Shown here: in pieces, positions 33,478 to 44,359 of the stretch
Numbering within the stretch: position 1 is the first letter of the stretch
Layout of the letters: every line of letters begins with the position of its first letter
Source of the DNA: Eucalyptus grandis
Taxonomy: Eukaryota; Streptophyta; Magnoliopsida; Myrtales; Myrtaceae
Direction of reading: 5' to 3'
DNA length: 64,000 bases
NCBI RefSeq assembly: GCF_016545825.1
Contig: NC_052619.1
Coordinates: 73,232,115-73,296,114, forward strand
Notes under the pieces: generated by a model
Seen by the model: only the letters and a program-made list of their open reading frames with translations
Told to the model about the DNA's origin: nothing
Databases searched by the model: none
Program-made: the position numbers and the translations under genes

Positions 33478-33800
33478 ATTCTTCCCAAATAGTTTGTACC
33501 TGTGATCGTCCAAGTAGCCCTTCGATACTTGTGATCATCCAGGTATCCCCAAATAGTTTGTACCTGTCATCGTCCAGGTACCCCTTCGATGCTTGTAATC
33601 ATCCAGATATCTCCAAAAAGTTTGTACCTGTGATCGTCCAAGTACCCTTTCGATACTTGCAAACGTCCAGGTATCCCCCAAGAGTTCGCACTTGTGATCA
33701 TCCAAGTACCAGTCCATTGCCTATGATCAGCCAAATGCCCATTTCGACGCTTGGAAAGGCCCAAATATCCTTCATGTTAGTACTTGTGAATATCCAGGTA
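33478..33800 (+). repeat. minisatellite 3 (~60 bp x ~5)
   Basis: Units carry TTTGTACCTGTGATCGTCCA, AGTACCC, TTCGATACTTG and CATCCAGGTATCCCC. It shares TACTTGTGA and CCAGGTATC pieces with array 1, so the two probably arose from a common sequence. Confidence 0.75.
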
Positions 33801-33835
33801 CTCTTTGATATGCTTGTGAATGTCCAGGTATCTTC

Positions 33836-34810
33836 CAAATCGATGCCCTGAGAAAGGTCGATGCATCCTCTCGAGAAAGGTCGGGTTCCAACTGGTGTCT
33901 TCGACAGAAGTCAGACGCCCCATAAATCGATGCCCTGAGAAAGGTCGGTGCATCCTCCCGAGAAAGGTCGGGTTCCGGCTAGTGTCTTCGACGTAAGTCG
34001 ACGCCCCATAAATCGATGCCCGGAGAAAGGTCGGTGCATCCTCCCGAGAAAGGTCGGGTTCCAACCGGTGTCTTCGACAAGTCGACGCCCCATAAATCGA
34101 TGCCCCGAGAAAGGTCGGTGCATCCTCCCGAGAAAGGTCGGGTTCCAACCGGTGTCTTCGACGAAGTCGACGCCCCACAAATCGATGCCCTGAAAAGTTC
34201 GACGCATCCTCCCGAGAAAGGTCGGGTTCCAACCGGTGTCTTCGACGAAGTCGACGCCCCACAAATCGATGCCCCGAAAAAGGTCGGCGCATCCTCCCGA
34301 GAAAGGTCGGGTTCCAACCGGTGTCTTCGACGAAGTCGACGCCCCACAAATCGATGCCCCGAAAAGGTCGGCGCATCCTCCCGAGAAAGGTCGGGTTCCA
34401 ATTGGTGTCTTCGACGAAAGTCGACGCCCCACAAATCGATGCCCGAGAAAGGTCGGTGCATCCTCCCGAGAAAGGTCGGGTTCCAACCGGTGTCTTCGAC
34501 GAAGTCGACGCCCCACAAATCGATGCCCCGAAAAAGGTCAGCGCATCCTCCCGAGAAAGGTCGGGTTCCAACCGCTGGTGTCTTCGACAGAAGTCAGACG
34601 CCCCACAAATCGATGCCCTGAGAAAGGTCGGTGCATCCTCCCGAGAAAGGTCGGGTTTCAACCAGTGTTTTTGATGTAAGTCGAGACACCCCAACAAAAT
34701 AGATGCTCCGAGAGAGGTCGGCGCATCTCCCGAGAAAGGTCGGGTACCAACCGGGTGTCCTCGATACAAATCAGGCACCCACAAATGAGATGCCCTGAGA
34801 AAGGTCGGTG
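33836..34810 (+). repeat. minisatellite 4 (~85 bp x 12)
   Basis: Twelve units start near 33840, 33926, 34012, 34096, 34181, 34266, 34350, 34436, 34519, 34609, 34701 and 34786, each with TCGATGCCCCGAGAAAGGTC, GGTGCATCCTCCCGAGAAAG and GTGTCTTCGACGAAGTCGAC. Each unit itself has two GAGAAAGGTCGG sub-repeats. Unit length varies by a few bases, so open frames across it are accidental. Confidence 0.9.
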
Positions 34811-35108
34811 CATCTCCCGTCAAGGCGACCGAAGAAAGGTTCGGGTCCTAGACAAATCATGGATTGTTCCAACAGGCGACCGAAGAATGGTTCGGGTCCT
34901 GGAAGAGCAGTCTCCCGTCACGGCGACCGAAGAATGGTTTGGGTCCGAGACAAACCACCGATTACTCCAACAAGGCGATCAAGAATGGTTCGGGTCCCGG
35001 AAGAGCAGTCTCCGTCAAGGCAACCGAAAAAAGGTTCGGGTCCTAGACAAATCATTGATTGTTTTAACAGGTGACCGAAGAATGGTTCGAGCCCGGAAAA
35101 GCAACCTC
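34811..35108 (+). repeat. minisatellite 5 (~50 bp x 6)
   Basis: Units contain GGCGACCGAAGAATGGTTCG and GGTCC, near 34823, 34874, 34921, 34972, 35017 and 35070, separated by alternating AGAGCAGTCTCCCGTCA and AGACAAATCATTGATTG spacers. Confidence 0.85.
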
Positions 35109-35356
35109 CTCATATCACCTGTGTAAGATGACGCATTGATACTTGCCAAAACTCGGGGTTCACACCCTATCTCACTCACTCCCGTAAGTAACTACGGTGT
35201 ATCTTCTTATCTCTGTCTTAGTATATGCAATGTTATATTGCTCATTTTCTGCATAGGACACTAGGTCCTAAATATCATATAATCTATTGCATATATATAG
35301 ACAAAATTTAGGTATCCGATTTATCTTTGAATGCAACCTCTCGCGAACTCACCTTC

Positions 35357-35365
35357 AAAGAGGGG
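35357..35365 (+). promoter_or_regulatory. polypurine tract of the TR-GAG element
   Basis: AAAGAGGGG a few bases before the 3' LTR, the expected position of the plus-strand primer. The LTR start here reads TATTGACACC rather than TGTTGACACC. Confidence 0.6.
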
Positions 35366-35369
35366 CATT

Positions 35370-37653
35370 TATTGACACCTAAAATTTTGGTTAGTTAGGC
35401 TTTTATTTCTTTTAATCTTTGTTTTTCCTTTTTCGGATAGTAAATAATAAATAAATAAATAAACAAAACAAGAAAAGCAAAAAGCAAAAAAGCAGCACCC
35501 CCTCTTCTCTCTTTTTTCGCACGACTTGGCCCCACCCCTCTTTTCCCCTTCTTTTTCTTTCTTCTTCTTCCCTCTTCTTCTTCCTCGTTCCTTCTTTTCT
35601 CTCGCCTCTCGTAGTTCACGCGCAGAAGATGACGACGCGCGCAAAGGACGGCCTACAGCCAAGGGGAGTAGGCCGACGTCAGCCAGAGAGGATAAGATCT
35701 CGGGCGCCATCAATGCCGAGCACGCTTCGCTGGATAAGCTCGGATGGGACGCCGGTCCAGCCAAGGAGAACCGCTCGGCGCGCGAAGGGGACCGCGCGGT
35801 CGAAGCTCCGTCGACCGGACCTCTCGCCTATAAATAGAGGAGCACCTCCGTCGACGAACGACACGCAAGCTTGGACATCTTCCCACCGAGAGACTTCGGG
35901 GGGGAGGCCGCCGGCGAGCGAGTCCGAGGAGGTCAGATCTGGCGGTGGAGGCTCAGATCTGACCGGGAGTGAGGGAGATCGGCCGGAGGGAGAGGGTCGG
36001 TCAAGGTCTAGATCTGGGTTCTCGCTGCTGCTACTGTTGACACCCCGACGCTGCGTCGAGCCGTGCCGCCGTCCCCACACCGTCGCCTCGATCGAGTCCC
36101 GACGTAGTCGCCTCGAAGGCTCGTTGCCGTCCCCCCTGCTGAGCCGTGACCGATCCGCGAGAGGAGCCAGAGACAGGAGGACCAGATCTAAGAAGTTGAA
36201 GACCCGCCGTCACGACCGTCGCTGCCCCGTCGCGTCTGTCGCTCTGGGCAGCCGCCTCCACCACCAACGACGCCGTCTCGTCGACCGACAACGCCGCCGC
36301 GCCATACCTCTCCACAGACAGGTATCACCCCCCGCTTGGCCGTCGCCGTTTCCGCTCGAAACCCTCCTCGCCGCCCCGAGCCCCGCGGGATCCAGTCCTC
36401 GGTCGCGCTCTGTCCACCGTTCTTCTCTGCATCTCCATCCGTCGCCGCCGTCGTACCGCCGCACCACGCCCTCCCCCGCCTGCCGTCCTTTGTTCGTGCC
36501 GTTGCCGCCGCCGCCGCTACCGCCGGGACGCCTCGTCCCCCTCCCTCGCGCCGCGAATCGGGAACCCTAGGGTTCCCGATTCTCCGGGTTGTGGCCTCGG
36601 GTCATCGGATCGGACCGGGCCACGAACCGGGTAGGGTTTTGCGTTACGAGGCCGGGCTGAAATCGGGTCAAGTCGGGTCGGGTGCGGGAGCCGGGTCGAG
36701 TAGGGTTTTCGCTGGGAGCCGGGTCATGGAGCGGGTCGTCGGGCCGGGCCGGGTGTCCCCGAACGCTCGGCCACGACGTCGTTTCAAATTAAAAAATGAG
36801 TCGGGCCCGCAACGCGGCCCGTCCACGTTTTGGGTCATCGACCCGGACCGGGTCGGACCCAACCCGCGGATCCGACCCGGGTCGGCTTTTTTATATTATT
36901 TTATGTAATATTTTAATAAAAAAATAAAAATAAAAATATTTTATTTATAAAAATATTAAAAATATTTTAATTTCCAGAAAATCGAAAAATATTAAAAATT
37001 GTTGAAAAACGTTTTATTTTCTAAAAAAATCGAGAAAAATCAAAAAATAATTTATTTTCCAAAAATATCAAAAAATATTAAAAAATATTTTATTTTCCGA
37101 AAAATCAAAAATATCAAAAATATTCCATATTTTCCAAAAAATGCCAAAAATCCAAAAAAATCCAAAATTTCATGAAAAAGCCGAAAAATTCAGAAAAAGC
37201 CAAAAAGACTTGTATTTTTTCCAAAAAATACCAAAAAAACCCCAAAAAATCCCTTTTGTGTCCAAAAAATTAGAAAATGACTAAAAAAATGTTTTTCCTC
37301 CCAAAAATGCATGGAAAATCTCTCAAACATCCAAAAAGCCTTAGGTTTAAACAAGATTAGGTACCGAAAGGGCATTAGTGATTAACTAGTGTAATCAAGT
37401 CCCCGATCCTAATTTCTGGGTTGCGCAGAGCGAGTATTTCTCCCGATACTTCGCTTGGGTTTCTAATCGACCCGCTCCAAATCGATTAGTGGCGACTCCG
37501 TTTAAAATTAATTTACAGGTTAAAAACTCAAACTATTAAAGTCGTGAATTGGTGGACTTGGGAGAGTCCGGGCTTAATAAATTCAGCCGAGCCATTAGCC
37601 TCCTTAGGAGCTCGTACCCGATTGCGGGCGCCGGAAAAAAAGAGGTCGCGACA
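35370..37653 (+). repeat. 3' LTR of the TR-GAG element
   Basis: 2284 bp, matching the 5' LTR closely along its length. Its TG start is changed to TA, and it ends GTCGCGACA at 37653. It lacks one of the two CCCACYGAGAGACTTCGGGG repeats with the intervening segment. The LTR at 10826-12955 still has both, so this is a deletion here. Confidence 0.88.
35829..35836 (+). promoter_or_regulatory. TATA box of the 3' LTR
   Basis: TATAAATA in CTCGCCTATAAATAGAGGAG, identical in context to the 5' LTR. It could drive read-out into the flanking solo LTR. Confidence 0.6.
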
Positions 37654-37658
37654 ATTAT
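37654..37658. repeat. target-site duplication, right (ATTAT)
   Basis: It matches 23345-23349 exactly. The sequence after it (CTAGCTAGCTTAAG) continues the solo LTR as in copy B. Confidence 0.9.
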
Positions 37659-39944
37659 CTAGCTAGCTTAAGATTCTATTCAATTTGTATTAAGGATTAG
37701 GTTAGGCTAATCCCTAATTTAAACTAAGATATAATCTTAACTTAGCAATCTCTAACTTAAGATGCAATCTATCTAAAAATCAATCTAAACTTAAAATGAA
37801 ATATGCAATTTTCTCCTAATATGCAATGACGTATAAAAGATGCCCTAATTCTACATGACATATGCATGATGTTTTTTTTAAATGTTTTTTTTATTAATTT
37901 CGAAATTAAAAAAGTGCCACATGCAACTTAAATTAAAGAAAAACTAACATCCTAAACAAATGCATTTTTTTAAATTTTTCATTTTTTCAAAAATTCGAAT
38001 TAAATAAAGTTCCTATTCTAAACATGCAAGATAACCCTAAAACGATGAATATTCTAAAACGAACCTAATCTAATTCAGATTTTTTTGGATTTTTCCTTTC
38101 TTTTACGGGGGCAATCAAAATAAGACATCAAGAACAGCACGGCAACAAATCAGGCAAGGTATCATCCATGTCTATTTTGGAATTAAATTGACGAATCGTA
38201 TCTCGCGCATGAGATTGGATTGGCCAATTTCAAACAAAGTCACGAATCATATCTCGAGCGTGAGATTGGATTGGTGACTTTTCCGTGCGATTGCGGGTCG
38301 TATTTCGAGCATGAAATTGGACCGTCAATCATATGCACGTTGCGAAACTCGAGTTGCAAATATCATGGCATATCGGGAATTTCCATCATGTGCACCAATG
38401 AATATATCAAATAAGGAAACAAAATTTTCAGAAATTAAAATAGCCAAAATTTTTACCTATTCCAAATATTTGCTTCCAAATTTGGTCTTCAAACGGCGGC
38501 CTGCTTGTGATGACCAACTATGCTTCAAAGCAAGCCGGCAAGGCATCTCAGCTTGGGCTGCTCGAGCTGGTAATTCACGGTGTGGTGCTCGGTTGACAGC
38601 AAAATCAAAACAAATGCGCGGCAAGGAGCAACGCAATATATAGGATTAAATAATTAGACCCCAAACCTCGATCTCCTTACCGCCGGTGTTTCGGCTTGAC
38701 TTGGTGGACGTCGGGCTTGCTGAATGCACACAGTAACTATAGAAATCCCTCGGCTTTTTGATCGAATTCTGGTCACTCTGGTGACAATATTCTTTGAATA
38801 TTCAACTTTGACTTTCATAGCTCCACAGTCAAATTTTTGACTTGCCTACCCTTATGGTCCGTGGATATCAAGTAGAATAGCTGCAACAAAACTCGAGCGA
38901 ATTGTTCAAAGAAAAGAAAAGAAAATATAACTTATTATACCCCACGTCGGGGAAGATAGCTCTGTGGCAAAATCGGTTTGGTCATGCAAGAACGCCGGGA
39001 CAGATATCGATGAAATAGCAACCCGTCTCGATGCCGGGTCAAAGGACAGTGTCGCTCATCCGCACAACGACCGGGAGCAGCTCTACTCGGCGTCGGGCTT
39101 ACGTCAGAACATAGTCGCGGACGGAACAAGACAGCAGCACCTCGTCGATCATGGAAAAGATCGGCACCACGGGCACTAGAGGTAGCCACGAGCGAGGCGG
39201 TGATGAAGGGCAGCAGCTTGCGTTGGGTTAGGTCCGCCGGGAAATCTGTGAAAGAATCAGGAAATCGAGAGGGCTTGAAACGCCGAGAACCATCTCGAGC
39301 CGCTCATTGGAAGCTGCGACGAAAGCTGCCGACGTTAAGGATATTGGGCACATATTGGGCAGCAGATAATGGACAGCAAGAGCTTCGGATAGCGCACAAG
39401 GGATTTTTCTCTCAATTCTCTTGTGGCCGTGTATCAATATGTGTAGCCTCCTCGAAACCCTACGCGAAAAACCTTTTTATAAGCCGAAGATTAGGGTTTT
39501 AATTTCCTTTTCAAATCAACATCCGGCGAAGATTTCTTTCTTGCACACAATATCACATTTTTTTTTTCACATCTCCTGATTTTATCGCCTAAAGATAAGA
39601 TTGTAACTCAATTTTCTTAAATTCCAAAATCCACCGTAATATCATTTCAAATCTCCATTTAAGTAATTTTTGTCATTAAAAGAAAATGGGCTCGGGCCAA
39701 TTTACTTGCTTTGTGGGCTTAGTCCAGCCTGCCAAATTAAAGCTTAGAACCACTAATCCGAATCCATTCATCACCAATCCAATAAAATGCAAAAAATGTA
39801 AATGCACCTGAATCTATATGCAATGCAATTAATTTTTTTTATAGGGATAAAATTAACCCTTAATTTTCTATGCACTAAATAAATAAACGGGCTGCCAAAA
39901 TTTAGGTGTTAACATTGTGTTGCCAAATCACAACGCAAAGAAAT

Positions 39945-40400
39945 AAGCAGCGATGTTGCCGGAGAGTTTAGAAAGAAAGAAAGGATAATTGTGTTGTTTC
40001 TTGATGATGCGTGGAAGCATTTTAGACTCCATGATGTGGGAATTCATGACGGAGCTGGACTCAAAGGTGGTCCTAACAACTCGTTTCTCTAAAGAATGCT
40101 CTCCAACGGATTGTGAAGAGATTAAAACCCAACCTTTAGATAAAGGAAGAAGCGCGGAAATTACTCGTCGAGGAACTTGGGCCTAAACCACTAGCCAGTA
40201 CACTAGCTGAAAAGGTTGCACGAAAATCGCGAATAGATGTGGAGGTTCGCCACTCGTAATTGACACAATGGAAAGGAGCATGAGGGGAGAGAGAATGTTT
40301 TTGTGTGGCAAGACAGATTGAATAAATGGAGAGATTCCATAGAAAAAAAATACAAAATAGATGGGAGATAAAGTTTTGCTGGCGTTAACACTCAACCTCG
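39945..40400 (+). pseudogene. NB-ARC (CC-NBS-LRR type) fragment (copy A)
   Basis: Order of motifs on the plus strand: RKKERIIVLFLDDAWKHFRL with the kinase-2 motif (LFLDDAW, to 40014), DVGIHDGAG, a frameshift, SKVVLTTRFSKE (RNBS-B, about 40061-40095), IKTQPLDKG, another shift, then IANRCGGSPLVI (GLPL-type, about 40230-40262) and MERSMRGER, ending at a TGA. P-loop, LRR and N-terminal domains are missing. The order and MRG motif fit RPS2/RPS5-like resistance proteins. The solo LTR lies directly upstream, so it may have cut the gene. Confidence 0.8.
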
Positions 40401-40429
40401 TCAAACCCAAACCCTTAAGTTTTTTTTTT

Positions 40430-41425
40430 TGGTCGGAAAAAAAGGATATATTTCTATTCAAGTTGGGAAATAAGAAGAACCCATTAGTAGGGCTTCATTA
40501 CAAAGCATGTCTAGCATAACTTGAGGTGGATTAGTAGCCCAATTTGGTGAGAGGAATCCATGTCTGTGGGCCTTCGCGTACCAGTTGGCTAGGGCATTTG
40601 CATCTCTTCGACAGTGCTGCAACTTGAGGTTTTGGAAACAAGACAGCATAGCTTCAGTTTCGGCAAAAAGGACGTGGCATTCCCATGGCGGCAGACGGTC
40701 CTGGTTGATGACTTCAACGAGAATGAGGGTATCAGTCTCCAACAACAAGTGGGAGCAAGTTTTTCGTTGTTTTGAGAGGTCCTTGAGGGTGCATAACAGC
40801 GCTTGAATCTCCGTCTCGAGTGCAAATGTTGCTGGAACACTCCGGGTGAAGCCTCCAATCATTCAGCATGTATGATCTCGAGCAATACTGGTGATCACGT
40901 CCATTTGATTGGCTATAGGAAAGGCTTCGTCAAGATTTACCTTAATGATACCTTGCTGCGGTGGGATCCAGGTGCGATTAGGGTTTGGCCAAGGACGTTT
41001 ACTTACTTGATTGTTGTTGCTGTGTTCTGAGATGGAGTTGAGCAGAAGCGAGAGCTGTTTCAACAAGCTGGTTGGGGGTGGGTTTGTTGATGGCGAAAGA
41101 CAAAGTGATTCCGGGCTTTCCATATCTGCCATAATATTACTGCAATTGTCTCAAAATCAGGTACATTGACCTTCTGTGCTATTAAATCAGCTAGCCAAGC
41201 GTCGATGCGGTGTGTGCTATAATTTGAAATGTTAATCTGCACTTAGGGGTGGTTCCAGATATATTGGGTCCAGGGGCAGAACAAAAATAGATGCTCTGTG
41301 GTTTCAGGTAAGTGAGAAGAACAAAGTGTACATAATGGGTCGGGGGTAATGCTTCGTCGAAATAGATTAGCTTTGGTAGGTAAGGCGTTTTGACATATGG
41401 ACCAGAGAAAAGTGCGTATTTTTTT
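40430..41425 (-). pseudogene. LINE 3' end: zf-RVT and RNase H domains (copy A)
   Basis: On the minus strand from 41425: IRTFLWSICQNALPTKANLF and a Cys-containing segment (DPLCTLCSSHLPETTEHLFL, FCPW) typical of the zinc-binding region after plant LINE reverse transcriptases, then a stop (WNHP*), VILWQIWKARNHFVF, and an RNase H-like domain (GIIKVNLDEAF, ALETEIQALL, HLLLETDTLILVEVINQ, HCRRDANALANWYAKAH) to about 40458. The 3' end is an A-run beyond TCCGACC at about 40430. The 5' part is missing, as usual for truncated LINE insertions. Confidence 0.8.
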
Positions 41426-41995
41426 AGTTTGATGACATGTAAGATTTGACTAGTATAACAATTTGAGATTTTACTCTTCTTTTGTTGTAGTTGTGTTAGT
41501 TTTGTATTTTTTTTATATTAATCTAATTTAAAGGATGATATGTTTGTCACCAATATACCAATTTTGGTTTTGGTAGTCAAAAATTAGTTTGGAGTAAATT
41601 TATTATAATTGTATTAGTTTATAGTTTTTTTTTATAGTCATTTAGGTTAAATTTATCAATGACGTATTAGTTTAGGGTTTTTTGTTGTTAAAAAATTAAT
41701 TTTGGGTAAATTTGTCAAAAATGTATTAGTTTTGGGTTTTTGTGATATTAATATTTTTTTTCTTTGGGTTTTTGGACTTTTGCCTGGCCATATATAGAGA
41801 GGGGCGCGACTCGCCTAGGGTTGGCAAAGTTCAGCTAGCCCTCACTTGTGGCTGGCAAAATTGAAAGGTTTTGAACTAAATTAATAAAATAGTAATAGGT
41901 TTATGACTTTTTGAACAATTTTCCCTACATGTTTGTCAATAAAGATTTTAGTACATAAAAATAATCAGCAATACCTCGATTTATCCTCGTAATGC
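41426..41995. other. AT-rich spacer, no gene
   Basis: It contains related ~70 bp stretches with TAAATTT and GTATTAGTTT blocks repeated near 41590, 41640 and 41700. No coding potential is seen. Confidence 0.5.
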
Positions 41996-42628
41996 CTAAA
42001 GTAGGTGTAATGCCAACATGTAAATCTTGGTTTTAGCAACACAATTTTTGAATGAAGCAAAAAAGTTGGCACACCAAAAAAAAATAATCACAAAGCCAAC
42101 TCGTATGACAACTGCAATTCCAGCCTTTTCATATGTCGCATTCATTATACCATGTCGGGTTAATACCAATATTGGTACCGTGTAAGTCACCGCAGCGAAA
42201 ATTATAGCTACCCAGATTATTAATATGCAAGTTTTGTACATATCGCGTTAACGACATGCCGCTAATGAGAAGCGGAATTGTTGTAAATGATGATAGGATA
42301 CAAATGGTACTGTATGACACAAAAGATGTATGCTCATCATAATACTAGTAAACCGTTATGGCGATGTCCATGTTGTAATGTTTTTGGCTACGGAATCCTC
42401 CTACCATACGCTCCAAGAGGACTCATCGCCGCTTGAAATGCCATGGTGGCAAGTAAAATTGCGACGACCATCATAGACTACATACCTTTCTACTAATTTA
42501 TGTTTTATTTGCCTCTTATTTGGTTGTGCTACACGCGGACGATATTCCCCCTCGAGGTGGCCATATCCTCCATAGATAAAAATTACCTTTTTGTGAACTT
42601 CTAAAGAGGAATAACCTTTCTTTATCAT
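41996..42628 (-). pseudogene. PGG-domain (ankyrin/ACD6-like) C-terminal fragment, left arm
   Basis: On the minus strand: MMVVAILLATMAFQAAMSPL (Met 42472-42474), the signature start of the PGG membrane domain at the C-terminus of ankyrin-repeat proteins such as ACD6 and ITN1, then in other frames SYSTICILSSFTTIPLLISG, IIWVAIIFAAVTYTVPILVL and IAVVIRVGFVIIFF, matching the later membrane helices. Several frameshifts. No ankyrin repeats are visible. Proteins of this family act in membranes in defence and salt-stress signalling. It forms one arm of an inverted repeat with 42640-43140. Confidence 0.65.
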
Positions 42629-43090
42629 TTCACAAAAAAAAAGTAACTTTTATTTGTGGAGAACATGGCCACCTCTAGAGGGAATACCGTTTTTGTGTCA
42701 GACAACTAAATGAGAGGCAATAAAACAATTGTCTATAGAAAGGTATGTAGTTTTTTATGGTCGTCGTAATTTTACTTGCCACCATAGCCTTTCAAGGAGC
42801 AGTGTGTCATCTGGGAAAATTTGGTAAGCGGACCTCATGGCCGAAAAGCATTACACAACGCATATTGCCATAATGGCTAACAAACATCATGATTAGCATA
42901 CATTTTTTGTGTCATGCAATACTATTTGTTTCCTATCGTCATTTACAATAATTCTGCTTCTCATTAGCGGTGTGTCGTGATGTGCACAAAACTTGCCTAT
43001 TAATAATCTAAGTTGCCATAATTTTCGCGGCGGTGACTTACACAGTACCAATATTGGTATTAACCCCGCATGGTTGAATGTGACATATGA
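42110..43090. repeat. large inverted repeat of PGG-domain sequence
   Basis: The arms (about 42110-42584 and 42644-43090) flank a ~60 bp centre. For example GGTATTCCCTCTAGAGGTGG (reverse of the right arm) pairs with GATATTCCCCCTCGAGGTGG in the left arm, and ACACYGTACCAATATTGGTA lies in both. The arms differ by many substitutions, so the duplication is old. Confidence 0.7.
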
Positions 43091-43140
43091 AAACTAGAAC
43101 TGTACTTATGATATGAGTTGTCCTTATGATTATTCTTTTG
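42640..43140 (+). pseudogene. PGG-domain fragment, right arm
   Basis: A plus-strand counterpart of the left arm: MVVVILLATIAFQGAVCHLG from 42757, then after frame changes CNTICFLSSFTIILLLISGV and VAIIFAAVTYTVPILVLTPH. Stops interrupt all frames. Its sequence is a diverged reverse complement of 42110-42597. Confidence 0.65.
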
Positions 43141-43249
43141 GTTTGCCAACTTTTCCGCATCACACCTATTTCTAACATGCCCCTTTGCAATTCGCAGTCA
43201 CAATGTAGAATGTCCAATGGATAGATACTACACACATCCAATGATGAAT

Positions 43250-43800
43250 TCTTAATATTGCATTGACTGTTGTGATGATCTGTTTCATGATATTACTAGT
43301 TTTCGCCATCTTCATTTGCCTACCTATTAGGTCTGAATACCCCATATTGAAAGTCGTTGGACTGACTGTGTCCAATTTCACAGTCAATACATCCACCAAG
43401 GCCGATTGGAAAGCTGCCCTCTTGGTGGAAAAACTAGAGACCTACGAGAGCAACACTTGGCATTGGCATCAACGGAGCCATCCGTGCTATGGGCTGCTGG
43501 TAGGATTATTATAAAGGCGAATATGATGGAGAGGCCTGAGGAGGCAGTGTTTTAGGACATGGATTAAGAGTGGAGGTTTGTGAGGATAGTGGCTATCGAA
43601 TTGGGTATGAGGATGCAAAGCATTTACGTGCTTGGGTCGTGGTGGAAGAAGTACTACTGCCTCATTAAAGCACACCATAACAACTTGAGGGTAGCTTTTG
43701 CAAAATTTAAATGGGAGAAAAGCTTAGTCATTGGCGATAATCTTTCGTCCAATAATTTTTCGTCGTGCTTTTATATCGATGTTGATTCGATCCATCCACG
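43250..43800 (+). pseudogene. LEA2/NHL pseudogene, plus strand
   Basis: It starts with a membrane segment (MICFMILLVFAIFICLPIRS), then the LEA2 domain opening EYPILKVVGLTVSNFTVNTS and KADWKAALLV. After frame changes come ERPEEAVF, a stop, EWRFVRIVAIELGMRMQSIY, VLGSWWKKYY and NNLRVAFAKFKWEK. Two stops and at least two shifts are visible. The cytosolic N-terminus is missing; the preceding sequence is the PGG right arm. Confidence 0.65.
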
Positions 43801-44359
43801 ACCCCTACTCTTAGTTGTTGCTATTGATGTCAAGGTTTATGAGATCGCCGTGTACTATTTTTGCCCATAGAGATCTTTTTTCTTTTCCATCTATAATTTA
43901 GTGTTTATGATTTTTTTTTTTCACTTCTACTTTATTGTTAAACGATTGTGTGGCATTTATAAAATGCAGTGAATATTCTAAGACAAAGTCCAATGTTATA
44001 TGAAATTGTTAATTATGGAAGATGAGTATACGTTGCGTGAAGTGCATCACGCTTACTAAATTGAACATTTGTCTGATGTATATCAATGAATTAAGATTTG
44101 AAATATTATTTAAATCGCTAGTATTTTGCCCGATATATAACTTAATTAAGTTTTTAAAGTAAAATTTAGTACTTGTGATTCTCAACAGATGAGATAGCTT
44201 GCAAGTTACAACCCGGTCCCATTTTGATATATATATTTAGTACTTGCGAATTTCTTATATCATTCAAAAATCACGGATCACTAAATTATATGAAAATAAA
44301 AAGAACATTATGGCCAATAAGAGTTCAAAGGTGGGCTCGTAAATGTTACTATCAATAGC

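Larger units (their letters stand above)
23350..37653 (+). mobile_element. TR-GAG-like non-autonomous Tat/Ogre retrotransposon
   Basis: A complete element of 14.3 kb: 5' LTR (23350-25662), primer site, an ORF1-like frame (25842-26591), two gag-like regions (26820-27908 and 28185-28640), about 3.5 kb with no recognisable frame, a 3 kb stack of minisatellites (32225-35108), polypurine tract (35357-35365), 3' LTR (35370-37653). None of the frames shows protease, reverse transcriptase (YxDD), RNase H or integrase signatures, so movement must depend on enzymes from an autonomous relative. Tandem repeats in the 3' region and long LTRs are typical of the Tat lineage. The perfect target duplication and the empty site in copy B show that it inserted after copies A and B separated. 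Confidence 0.88.
22639..39914 (-). mobile_element. Tat-like solo LTR, split by a younger element (copy A)
   Basis: Read on the minus strand it starts TGTTAACACCTAAATTTTGG at 39914 and ends GGGTCGTGACA at 22639. The 5-bp target duplication TTGTG is exact (22634-22638 and 39915-39919). The LTR itself is 22639-23349 plus 37659-39914, about 2.97 kb, interrupted by the 14.3 kb element. No internal retroelement sequence is left, so it is a solo LTR made by LTR-LTR recombination. A TATA-like TATAAAAA lies at about 39474-39481 on the minus strand. Copy B has the same solo LTR uninterrupted at 58421-61394. Confidence 0.85.
12956..42533 (+). repeat. segmental duplication, copy A
   Basis: This stretch aligns nearly base for base with 49390-64000, apart from a 14.3 kb retrotransposon present only here (23350-37653 plus one target copy) and a 647 bp segment missing from copy B. 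Subtracting those two leaves about 14.6 kb, matching the length of B in the window. The left limit coincides exactly with the inner edge of the minus-strand LTR. The right limit is set by the end of the window in B, so the true duplication may be longer. Confidence 0.9.

Noticed and set aside
33777..34823. 348-codon minus frame over minisatellite 4
   Set aside because: It is made of ~85 bp repeats, with unit-to-unit frame changes and open frames on both strands. No start context or domain.
38935..39502. Possible genes in the right half of the solo LTR
   Set aside because: Frames on both strands overlap, and copy B breaks them with indels. The region is inside an LTR.
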